Positions 29,179-35,944 of a stretch of 64,000 nucleotides of DNA are shown here, one piece after another. The stretch comes from Roseivivax isoporae LMG 25204 (GTDB lineage: Bacteria; Pseudomonadota; Alphaproteobacteria; Rhodobacterales; Rhodobacteraceae). Both the position numbers and the translations under genes were made by a program. The first letter of the stretch is position 1; each line of letters starts with the position of its first letter. Location: contig NZ_JAME01000009.1 of the NCBI RefSeq assembly GCF_000521865.1, forward strand, positions 62,001 through 126,000. The letters are read 5' to 3'. The notes under the pieces are model-generated. The model made no database searches. It worked only from the letters and a program-made list of their open reading frames with translations, and was not told the DNA's origin.

Positions 29179-30560
29179 GGCAGGACGCCCCGGCGGTCGG
29201 GCCGGATCGTCAGCCGGCGCTCGAGCGGCGGGACCGAGCGCTGGTGGCAATCCGCCCGGTCGCAGATCCGGCACGAGATGCCGATCGGCTCGAACGCCCC
29301 GTCGCGCCCGAGGTCGAGCCCGTCGGCATAGACCAGCGCCCCCGCATGCGCGATCTCGCAGCCGAGCGCGATGGCGTAACGCCGCCGCGGCGCGCCGAAC
29401 TGCCCGCCGGGTTTCGAGACGTCGCGCGCGAGGCTGATGTAGCGCACGCCGTCCGGCGTCTCGGCCAGCTGGCGCAGGAACTGGCCCGGCGTCTCGAACG
29501 CGCGGTGCACGTTCCAGAGCGGGCAGGCGCCGCCGAACCGGGCGAATTGCAGCCGCGTGGCCGAATGACGCTTGGTGATCGTGCCGGCCTGGTCGACGCG
29601 CACGAAGAAGAACGGCACGCCCTTGGCGCCGGGGCGCTGCAGTGTCGACAGTCGATGCGCCACCTGTTCGATCGACGCGCCGAAGCGCAGCGCCAGAAGC
29701 TCGAGATCGTGCCGCGTCTCCTGCGCCGCGGCGAGGAACCGCCGGTAGGGCATCATCGCGGCCCCGGCAAAATAGTTGGCGAGCCCGATCTTGGCGATGG
29801 CGCGCGCCGCGTCGGACTGGAACCGGGCAAGGTCGAGCGTCGCCTCCAGCAGCGCGTCATGTTCAAGGAGCGCCACCTGCAGCATCAGCTGGAAGGTCTG
29901 CGTCTCGACCGCGCTCAGCGCCGACAGCCAGAGCGTGCCGGTCGCCGCGTCGAAGCGACGCAGCGCGCTGTCCTCGGCCAGCCGCACCTCGATGCCGCGC
30001 GCGGCGAGCCGCGCCACCGTCGCCGTCCGCAGGTCGCCCGGCGCATCGGCCTTGAGCCCCGCGCGTTCCGCCGCGCGATCCACCGCGTCGATGTAATTGT
30101 CGCAATAATGGAAGAAGTCGCGCACCTCCTCCCACGGGCTGGGCTGGAGAGGCGCGCCTTCGCGCCCGAGCGCATCGTCGAGCGAGGCGAGGCGCTCGTG
30201 CGACTGGCGGTAAGCGCGGTGCAGCTCGAGAAAGGCGCGCACGAAGGCCGGCGCGTTCGAGGCTGCGAGCCGCAGATCCGCGAGCGGCGGCGCCTCGGAG
30301 AACACGGTGTCGGTCAGCGCCTCGCGCAGGTCCGCCACCAGCCGCTCGGTGTCGCCGTGGCCGAGCTCGGTCACGTCGAAGCCGAATTCCTGCGCGAGCG
30401 ACAGAAGGACCGTCGACGACACCGGCCGGTTGTTGTTCTCCATCTGGTTCAGGTACGGCAGCGAAATCCCGAGCTTGGTCGCGAAATCCTTCTGCGTCAG
30501 CGACAGCCGGCCGCGCAGGTCGCGCAGCTTGGCACCGGCATAGAGTTTCTGGACGGGCAT
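29163..30560 (-). CDS. pccR: ScfR/PccR-like XRE-family short-chain acyl-CoA regulator
   Basis: Transcription factor of 465 residues. Residues about 8-62 are a Cro/C1 helix-turn-helix (LRDLRGRLSLTQKDFATKLG, LPYLNQMENNNRPVS). The middle is an IrrE/ImmA-peptidase-like segment that seems degenerate. The C-terminal part is the DUF2083-type domain with cysteine motif ISCRICDRADCHQR. This is the architecture of the RamB/PrpR/ScfR regulators. In Rhodobacter sphaeroides such a protein, PccR, controls propionyl-CoA carboxylase. Here pccB, pccA and the mutase gene are close by, and TTTGC-type sites sit in its own upstream region. The symbol is given by analogy. Confidence 0.87.
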   Translation of the reverse strand: MPVQKLYAGAKLRDLRGRLSLTQKDFATKLGISLPYLNQMENNNRPVSSTVLLSLAQEFGFDVTELGHGDTERLVADLREALTDTVFSEAPPLADLRLAASNAPAFVRAFLELHRAYRQSHERLASLDDALGREGAPLQPSPWEEVRDFFHYCDNYIDAVDRAAERAGLKADAPGDLRTATVARLAARGIEVRLAEDSALRRFDAATGTLWLSALSAVETQTFQLMLQVALLEHDALLEATLDLARFQSDAARAIAKIGLANYFAGAAMMPYRRFLAAAQETRHDLELLALRFGASIEQVAHRLSTLQRPGAKGVPFFFVRVDQAGTITKRHSATRLQFARFGGACPLWNVHRAFETPGQFLRQLAETPDGVRYISLARDVSKPGGQFGAPRRRYAIALGCEIAHAGALVYADGLDLGRDGAFEPIGISCRICDRADCHQRSVPPLERRLTIRPDRRGVLPYEVG

Positions 30561-30571
30561 GGCGGCATCGC

Positions 30572-30601
30572 TTTGCAGATCAAGTCACGTGACTTTGCAA
30601 A
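30572..30601. promoter_or_regulatory. Candidate autoregulatory PccR site
   Basis: In the 66-base gap upstream of the regulator gene are TTTGCAGA (30572-30579) and TTTGCAAA (30594-30601). Between them lies the perfect palindrome AGTCACGTGACT (30583-30594). PccR-type regulators are reported to bind paired TTTGCAAA-like sequences. The location, 12-41 bases before the regulator's ATG, fits autoregulation. Not proven from sequence alone. Confidence 0.6.
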
Positions 30602-30626
30602 ACCTGCCGGTGCGCCGCAAGGGCGC

Positions 30627-31853
30627 TCAGAGCGCGTCCTTGCGGGCCAGTTCGCCCTCGCGCCGGATGACAATGCCGATCGCCACCACGCCGCAGATGC
30701 CGGTCAGCAACTGGATCCACAGAAGCGGCCAGGCGCCGGTGCCCGGTTGCAGCAGCAGACCCGCCAGCGCCGAGAGGGCCGCGCCGCCGCTGATCATGAT
30801 GGCGCCCGACAGCCCCGAGGCGGTGCCGGCCAGGCGCGGGCGCACCGACAGCGCACCGGCGGTGGCGTTGGGGATGGTCATGCCGTTGCCGACCCCCACG
30901 AAGCACATGAAGCCGAAGAAGCTCAGCGCCGTCCCGAGACCGGCGGCGAAGACCAGCATGGACGCGGCGACGCCGGCCGCGTTGATGAAGGCGCCGATCA
31001 GGACCATGCGGTTGACCCCGACCCGCGCCGAGAAGCGGCCGGAGACGAAATTGCCGATCAGGTAGCCGATCGCCGGCGCCCCGAAATAGAGCCCGAGCTC
31101 CGCCGGTTCGAGCGCGAAGACCACCGAGCCCACGAAGGGCGCGCCGCCCAGGTAGGAAAAGAACGCACCCGACGAGAACGCCGCCGCCAGCGCGTAGCCC
31201 CAGAACCGCGGCGACCGCAGGAGCTCGGGATACTCGCTGAACTGCTCGCGCAGGGTCAGGCCCGAGGGCTGCGCGGTCTCGCCGAGATCCCGCCAGGTCA
31301 GCCAGTAGAGCGCGATCCCGAGAAGAAGGAGCAGCCAGAAATTGGCCTTCCATCCGAAGACCTCGTCGAGAACGCCACCGATCGCCGGGCCGATCATCGG
31401 CACCACCGCCATGCCCATGGTCACGTAGCCGATCATCGACGCGGCCTGGTCCTGCGGGACGATATCCCGCACCACCGCGCGCGACAGGACCAGCGCGGTG
31501 ACGATCGTGGCCTGCGTCATGCGGAAGGCGAGGAAGACCCAGATGTCCTGCGCGATCAGGCAGCCGATGGTGGCCAGCACGAAACACGCGATGCCGCCCA
31601 GGATCACCGGCCTGCGGCCGAGCTTGTCCGAGATCGGGCCCACGAAGATCTGCAGGACCGCGTTCACCCCGAGATAGACGGCGACCGACAGCTGCACGAG
31701 CCGGTACTCGGTGTCGAAATAGGCCACCATGGCCGGGAGGCTTGGCAGGAAGATGTTCATCGCGAGCGCCGAGAGGCCCGAGAGCATGATCAGCGTGACG
31801 ATGTGCGGCGGGGTGGCGCGGTCGAGGAACCGCGCGGCGTGTGGGCTCTGCAT
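30627..31853 (-). CDS. Bcr/CflA-type MFS exporter
   Basis: Proton-driven 12-helix exporter of 408 residues. The start at 31853 gives MQSPHAARFLDRATPPHIVT before the first helix. MFS motif A is seen as GPISDKLGRRPVILGG between helices 2 and 3, and the helix 5 motif-C-like region is GMAVVPMIGPAIGGVLDEVF. These match the Bcr/CflA drug-resistance subfamily. It lies between pccR and pccB, reading away from pccB, and the TTTGC sites in the shared upstream region could also control it. Exporting an organic acid or toxic intermediate is possible, but the substrate is unknown. Confidence 0.88.
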   Translation of the reverse strand: MQSPHAARFLDRATPPHIVTLIMLSGLSALAMNIFLPSLPAMVAYFDTEYRLVQLSVAVYLGVNAVLQIFVGPISDKLGRRPVILGGIACFVLATIGCLIAQDIWVFLAFRMTQATIVTALVLSRAVVRDIVPQDQAASMIGYVTMGMAVVPMIGPAIGGVLDEVFGWKANFWLLLLLGIALYWLTWRDLGETAQPSGLTLREQFSEYPELLRSPRFWGYALAAAFSSGAFFSYLGGAPFVGSVVFALEPAELGLYFGAPAIGYLIGNFVSGRFSARVGVNRMVLIGAFINAAGVAASMLVFAAGLGTALSFFGFMCFVGVGNGMTIPNATAGALSVRPRLAGTASGLSGAIMISGGAALSALAGLLLQPGTGAWPLLWIQLLTGICGVVAIGIVIRREGELARKDAL

Positions 31854-31916
31854 GACGCAAGGTGGTAGGTCGCGCACCGGGGATTGTCCATCTGGGCGGG
31901 CGCGCGGGACATGTGC

Positions 31917-31973
31917 TTTGCGAGTTTGCGTATATGCGGCACGTTCCTTTCCATGCTTTGCAAATTTGCGCAA
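31917..31973. promoter_or_regulatory. TTTGC operator array upstream of pccB
   Basis: TTTGC occurs four times: at 31917 and 31925 (TTTGCGAGTTTGCG) and at 31957 and 31965 (TTTGCAAATTTGCGCAA). Members of each pair are 8 bases apart and the two pairs 40 bases apart. TTTGCAAA and TTGCGCAA are each palindromic. The second pair ends seven bases before the proposed pccB -35 box. This resembles the binding sequence reported for the Rhodobacter propionyl-CoA regulator PccR. Confidence 0.75.
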
Positions 31974-31979
31974 TTCCCG

Positions 31980-32007
31980 TTGAGACCGGGGATCGGCGCT
32001 GTATGGT
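31980..32007 (+). promoter_or_regulatory. Candidate pccB promoter
   Basis: TTGAGA at 31980-31985 and TATGGT at 32002-32007 are separated by 16 bases, placing transcription start near 32014 and the pccB ATG at 32039. The boxes sit directly downstream of the TTTGC operator array, a position suited to activation by a bound regulator. Confidence 0.5.
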
Positions 32008-32038
32008 CGCGGCGCGGCCGGAACAGGGAGCAGGCGAC

Positions 32039-33571
32039 ATGAAGGACATTCTGCAGGTGCTCGAGGACCGTCGCGCCGAGGCGCGGCTCGGCGGCGGCGA
32101 GACCCGGATCGCGGCGCAGCACGCCAAGGGCAAACTGACCGCGCGCGAGCGGGTCGAACTGCTGCTCGACGAGGGCTCCTTCGAGGAGTTCGACATGTTC
32201 GTCGCGCACCGCTGCACCGATTTCGGCATGGACGAGACGCGCCCCTACGGCGACGGCGTCATCACCGGCTGGGGCACGATCAACGGACGGCTGGTCTACG
32301 TCTTCAGCCAGGACTTCACCGTCTTCGGCGGCTCGCTGTCCGAGACGCATTCCAACAAGATCTGCAAGATCATGGACATGGCGATGCAGAACGGCGCGCC
32401 GGTGATCGGGCTCAACGATTCGGGCGGCGCGCGCATCCAGGAGGGCGTCTCGAGCCTCGCGGGATATGCCGAGGTGTTCCAGCGCAACGTGCTGGCCTCG
32501 GGCGTGATCCCCCAGATCAGCGTCATCATGGGTCCCTGCGCGGGCGGGGCGGTCTATTCGCCGGCGATGACCGACTTCATCTTCATGGTGAAGGATTCCT
32601 CCTACATGTTCGTGACCGGCCCCGACGTGGTGAAGACGGTGACGAACGAGGTCGTGACGGCCGAGGAGCTCGGCGGCGCCAGCACCCACACGCGCAAGTC
32701 CTCCGTCGCCGACGCGGCCTTCGAGAACGACGTGGAGGCGCTGGCCGAGGTGCGCCGCCTCGTCGATTTCCTGCCGCTCTCGAACCGCGAGAAGCCGCCG
32801 GTGCGGCCGTTCTTCGACGAGCCCGGCCGGGTCGAGCCCTCGCTCGACACGCTGGTGCCCGAGAACGCCAACACCCCTTACGACATGAAGGAGCTGATCC
32901 TGAAGGTCGCGGACGAGGGCGATTTCTACGAGATCCAGGAAAACTTCGCCAAGAACATCATCACCGGCTTCATCCGTCTCGAGGGCCAGACCGTGGGCGT
33001 GGTGGCGAACCAGCCGATGGTCCTGGCAGGCTGCCTCGACATCGATTCGAGCCGGAAGGCCGCGCGCTTCGTGCGGTTCTGCGACTGCTTCGAGATCCCG
33101 ATCCTGACCTTCGTGGACGTGCCGGGCTTCCTGCCGGGGACGACGCAGGAATATGGCGGCGTCATCAAGCACGGGGCAAAGCTGCTTTACGCCTATGCCG
33201 AGGCGACGGTGCCGAAGGTCACGGTCATCACCCGCAAGGCCTATGGCGGCGCCTACGTGGTGATGGCATCCAAGCACCTGCGCGGCGACTTCAACTATGC
33301 CTGGCCCACTTCCGAGGTCGCCGTGATGGGGGCCAAGGGCGCGACGGAGATCCTCTACCGCTCCGAGCTGAACGATCCCGAGAAGATCGCGGCGCGCACC
33401 AAGGAATACGAGGACCGCTTCGCCAACCCCTTCGTCGCCGCCGAGAAGGGCTTCATCGACGAGGTGATCCAACCGCGGTCGACCCGGCGCCGCGTCGCGC
33501 GGGCCTTTGCCGCGCTGCGCGGCAAGAAGCTGTCGAACCCGTGGAAGAAGCACGACAACATCCCGCTGTGA
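32039..33571 (+). CDS. pccB: Propionyl-CoA carboxylase beta subunit
   Basis: Carboxyltransferase half of propionyl-CoA carboxylase, which forms (S)-methylmalonyl-CoA from carboxybiotin and propionyl-CoA. 510 residues from the ATG at 32039, behind AGGGAGCAGG. Typical segments: [77 protein letters not shown] and [18 protein letters not shown]. These are the oxyanion-hole and acyl-CoA regions of the family. The presence of pccA and methylmalonyl-CoA mutase nearby supports propionyl- over acetyl-CoA as substrate. Confidence 0.96.
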   Translation: MKDILQVLEDRRAEARLGGGETRIAAQHAKGKLTARERVELLLDEGSFEEFDMFVAHRCTDFGMDETRPYGDGVITGWGTINGRLVYVFSQDFTVFGGSLSETHSNKICKIMDMAMQNGAPVIGLNDSGGARIQEGVSSLAGYAEVFQRNVLASGVIPQISVIMGPCAGGAVYSPAMTDFIFMVKDSSYMFVTGPDVVKTVTNEVVTAEELGGASTHTRKSSVADAAFENDVEALAEVRRLVDFLPLSNREKPPVRPFFDEPGRVEPSLDTLVPENANTPYDMKELILKVADEGDFYEIQENFAKNIITGFIRLEGQTVGVVANQPMVLAGCLDIDSSRKAARFVRFCDCFEIPILTFVDVPGFLPGTTQEYGGVIKHGAKLLYAYAEATVPKVTVITRKAYGGAYVVMASKHLRGDFNYAWPTSEVAVMGAKGATEILYRSELNDPEKIAARTKEYEDRFANPFVAAEKGFIDEVIQPRSTRRRVARAFAALRGKKLSNPWKKHDNIPL

Positions 33572-33573
33572 CC

Positions 33574-33951
33574 ATGGACGCGCCACTCTCTCCGCCGCCC
33601 CGCCGCCACGGCTGGTTCACCGCCCGGCAGGGGGCGCGCATCGTGCATGCGCGCCACTGGCCGCCGCGGTTCGACGTGTCGGCCACGGCGCGGCTGCCGC
33701 ACGCGAATCTCCACAGGCTCGCCCGCGCGGTGCGCCAGGATCTGTGGCGCAAGCTGCAAGGCTTGCGCGGGTTCTCACCTGTGGTAGAAATCGAACGGCA
33801 AGGTGACGATCTGAGCATTCGCGCCGGTGGGCGCCTGCACGACAGGCAGTTTCCGCCTGACGTGGAGGAGCGGATCCGGGACCTGCTGCACTCGGCCGAC
33901 GCCCGCGCACGATGGCTGTCGTGGGCTCAAGACGATCGGACGCGGACATGA
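33574..33951 (+). CDS. Small conserved-looking protein of unknown function in the pcc cluster
   Basis: A 125-residue basic protein. The ATG at 33574 is two bases after the pccB stop, and its own stop overlaps the next gene (ATGA), so it is firmly inside the pccB transcription unit. No signal peptide or membrane segment. Visible features are an N-terminal PPPRRHGWFTARQGARIVHAR stretch (21 residues shown only in part as PPPRRHGWFTARQGARI) and a C-terminal region with FPPDVEERIRDLLHSAD. Family not recognised. Confidence 0.65.
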   Translation: MDAPLSPPPRRHGWFTARQGARIVHARHWPPRFDVSATARLPHANLHRLARAVRQDLWRKLQGLRGFSPVVEIERQGDDLSIRAGGRLHDRQFPPDVEERIRDLLHSADARARWLSWAQDDRTRT

Positions 33952-34442
33952 CACGCAGGTCCGTCACGACTTTCAGAGTTGCGGGCTGGTCCCGCGCCAG
34001 TGCAGCCCCGGCGGGAGGAGCTCCGAAAGGGGGCCGGGGCTGCCGCAAGAGGACGGGACCGATCCGCCTGTCCGTCGCGGCGTTGGCTGCCGTGCTTCCG
34101 ATGCCGGCTTCCGCGCAGGACGCGACCGTGGCGCTGCCGGGCGGGCAGCCGGCATCGATTCTCGAGACATTGGCGGAGGAGGGCGGCGTCTACCGCCTGC
34201 GCCTGGTGGTGCCGGCGCTCGCCGATCTCGTCGGCGCACCCGCCGACCTGTCCGCGGCCATGGACATGGCCTGCACCGACATCGCGCTGCCGGCGCTTGC
34301 CGACGCGGCGCCCGCGCCGGCGCGCATCGTCGTCAGCATGTCTGAAATTCCAACCGAATTCGGGATCGCCAACCCGGGCGTGCTGCAGGTTTTCGAGGCC
34401 TACACCGTCGACGGCGACCGCTGCATCTGGGAGCCGTTCTGA
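33948..34442 (+). CDS. Exported DUF6497-like protein
   Basis: 164 residues. The N-terminus is basic (MTRRSVTTFRVAGWSRA) with a delayed hydrophobic stretch (IRLSVAALAAVLPMPASAQD) that reads as a long signal peptide cut after ASA. The mature part, about 110 residues, has two cysteines (DMACTDIALP, DRCIWEPF) and the segment IVVSMSEIPTEFGIANPGVL. It resembles a Rhodobacteraceae family I know as DUF6497, sometimes mislabelled acetolactate synthase; there is no ThDP enzyme here. Four-base overlap with the preceding gene. Function unknown. Confidence 0.65.
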   Translation: MTRRSVTTFRVAGWSRASAAPAGGAPKGGRGCRKRTGPIRLSVAALAAVLPMPASAQDATVALPGGQPASILETLAEEGGVYRLRLVVPALADLVGAPADLSAAMDMACTDIALPALADAAPAPARIVVSMSEIPTEFGIANPGVLQVFEAYTVDGDRCIWEPF

Positions 34443-34656
34443 TGGCCGCACAACATTTTGGAGCCGAACCGGTCGCTCGGCGGAAGATTGCGACTTTCCA
34501 GACACAGGGAAAGTCAGTGCTGGGGGCCGGATACCCATGGCTAAAAAATTCATTTAACTTGGGGGGTGGTCGCAAATTCGTGACTACTACATCGGGAGAG
34601 AGGCAGTCGGCGCCCGGGGTGTCCGGCTGCGTCTTGAACACATACAGGAGAACTAG

Positions 34657-34797
34657 ATGTCCAAGAGCATCAAACTGGTCGCCATGCTGGGTTTCGTTGC
34701 CGCCGTTTCCGCTTGCGGCCAGCAGGAAGAAGAAGAAGTTGTCGTGGTCCAGCCGCCGGTCACGACCGAGCCGGTCTACACGGGCAAGTACAAGTGA
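34657..34797 (+). CDS. 46-residue lipoprotein
   Basis: A complete small frame: basic N-terminus MSKSIKLVAML, lipobox V-S-A-C (Cys20), then an acidic QQEEEEVVVVQPP stretch and the end TEPVYTGKYK. ACAGGAGA six bases upstream is a good ribosome site. Similar tiny lipoproteins ending in PVYTGKYK are, from memory, common in Rhodobacterales. It sits in an A/T-richer pocket with its own terminator at 34807, so it is probably a single short transcript. Function unknown. Confidence 0.8.
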   Translation: MSKSIKLVAMLGFVAAVSACGQQEEEEVVVVQPPVTTEPVYTGKYK

Positions 34798-34806
34798 TCT
34801 GATCTC

Positions 34807-34833
34807 GGGACGGACCGTCCTTCGGTCCGTTCC
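34807..34833 (+). terminator. Hairpin after the 46-residue lipoprotein gene
   Basis: GGGACGGACCG pairs with CGGTCCGTTCC (one G-T wobble) around loop TCCTT, nine bases past the stop. No long T run, but stability and position fit a terminator. Confidence 0.6.
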
Positions 34834-34878
34834 GCCTTCGGGCGCGCCGCGGCGCTTCGTGCAGCTGGAGCGCGCCCG

Positions 34879-35238
34879 ATGATCAAGCACCGCGGCTTTC
34901 CCGGGCGCCTGCCCGGATCGGATTTCCAGTTCACCATCCGACGCGCGAACCCGCGGGGCGTCACGCCGATCGTACGGCGTGACAGATATGCCGACCGCAA
35001 ACCCGCGGACCGGCGCGCGGACCTCCACTTCATGGCGGCGCTCTGGCACCATTTCGGCACCGAGCCCTTCGCCCGCGGCAACCTCGATGCCGGCCGGCTG
35101 TCCTGGCTCTTCGGCCGCGAGGTGCTGCCCTACGACGATCCTTTCGATCCCGAGGACTACGACGCGCAGCTCGTGATCGACGAGCGGGCCGCCCGCATGG
35201 CCTTTCCCGAGGCGTTCGATCCGGAGTTCTGGGCGTGA
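34879..35238 (+). CDS. Hypothetical protein, 119 residues
   Basis: Soluble, without signal or membrane segment. It has a basic N-terminal half (RRANPRGVTPIVRRDRYADR) and an aromatic/acidic C-terminal half (MAALWHHFGTEPFARGNLDA, LPYDDPFDPEDYDAQLVID). It ends FDPEFWA. No family recognised. It follows the small lipoprotein gene after a hairpin and precedes a 364-base gene-free stretch. Codon use looks genuine for this genome. Confidence 0.6.
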   Translation: MIKHRGFPGRLPGSDFQFTIRRANPRGVTPIVRRDRYADRKPADRRADLHFMAALWHHFGTEPFARGNLDAGRLSWLFGREVLPYDDPFDPEDYDAQLVIDERAARMAFPEAFDPEFWA

Positions 35239-35602
35239 TTCTGCCTATTCCGGTTCCCCGTGCGCAGGAAGGAGCCGAAACCCGCGCACGTTGCATTCTC
35301 CGCTTGGCGGCATCGGAAACGGTTGCAATGGTTTCGGTGTCCCGAACAGGGTCACATACGACGTGTCACGGCCCGTCCTTGGCGCGTATTCACCGTAACC
35401 CTTCCCCTTCCGGGCGGCTTGGCGTTTCCCCTGACCGGCCGCCCGTTTTTTCCCGACAGCCCGGCAGTCTCCCGCCTCACACTGGGCGGCTTCCCGCTCA
35501 AGTTCCGGTGAACAGGGGGTTTTCACGGAACGACGTTCGACGGAAAAGCGTTCCCGGCGCGTATACACCAGACGCCAATCCGGAACGAAGGGAGTTCTTC
35601 CA
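35239..35602. other. Gene-free 364-base region with terminator and possible sRNA
   Basis: No convincing coding frame: frames on both strands here are Arg-rich and lack ribosome sites. The region holds an intrinsic terminator at 35411-35451, about 170 bases beyond the previous gene, so either the preceding mRNA has a long 3' end or a small RNA ends here. A TATACA box at 35562-35567 could be the -10 of the following lipoprotein gene. Confidence 0.5.
35411..35451 (+). terminator. Intrinsic terminator in the intergenic region
   Basis: CGGGCGGC (35411-35418) pairs with GCCGCCCG (35438-35445), with a 19-base loop, followed immediately by six Ts (35446-35451). Confidence 0.75.
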
Positions 35603-35809
35603 ATGCGCAAATTTGCACTCGTCGCCGCCGTCCTCAGCCTTGGTGGCGTTGCCGCCTGCGAAAGCAGCGACCTGCCGCGTGCGGGCGTCGGCGCCGGCGC
35701 CGGCTACCTCATCGACCGCGCTGCGGGCGGTGACGGCGTCACCGGCGCCGCGATCGGTGCGGCTGGCGGCGTCGTCTGCGACGACGTCACCCCGGGCCTC
35801 TGCAACTGA
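35603..35809 (+). CDS. Small glycine-zipper lipoprotein
   Basis: 68 residues. Lipobox V-A-A-C with Cys19 after MRKFALVAAVLSLGG. The mature part is Gly/Ala-rich with repeated GAG/GxxxG spacing (GVGAGAGYLIDRAAGG, GAAIGAAGGVVC), like the small glycine-zipper outer-membrane lipoproteins. Two more cysteines near the end. GAAGGGAG precedes the ATG. A very strong terminator follows at 35864, so it is probably monocistronic. Confidence 0.8.
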   Translation: MRKFALVAAVLSLGGVAACESSDLPRAGVGAGAGYLIDRAAGGDGVTGAAIGAAGGVVCDDVTPGLCN

Positions 35810-35863
35810 GGGCGACATCCACCGCGCCGCGGCCCTGAGGGCCGTCGGCACGGACAGAGACGA

Positions 35864-35897
35864 GGCCACCGGAGCTGCCAGCTCCGGTGGCCTTTTT
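35864..35897 (+). terminator. Strong intrinsic terminator before pccA
   Basis: GGCCACCGGAGCT (35864-35876) pairs perfectly over 13 bp with AGCTCCGGTGGCC (35880-35892) around a GCC loop, followed by TTTTT. It ends only 47 bases before the pccA start. Confidence 0.93.
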
Positions 35898-35944
35898 CGT
35901 GCGGACATGGCGCGCAAGACGCCACCACAAGCAAAGGGACGTCC

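Noticed and set aside
35603-35620. CGCAAATTTGC inside the start of a lipoprotein gene, resembling the TTTGC operators
   Set aside because: It is explained by the Met-Arg-Lys-Phe-Ala codons of the signal peptide and has no promoter around it.
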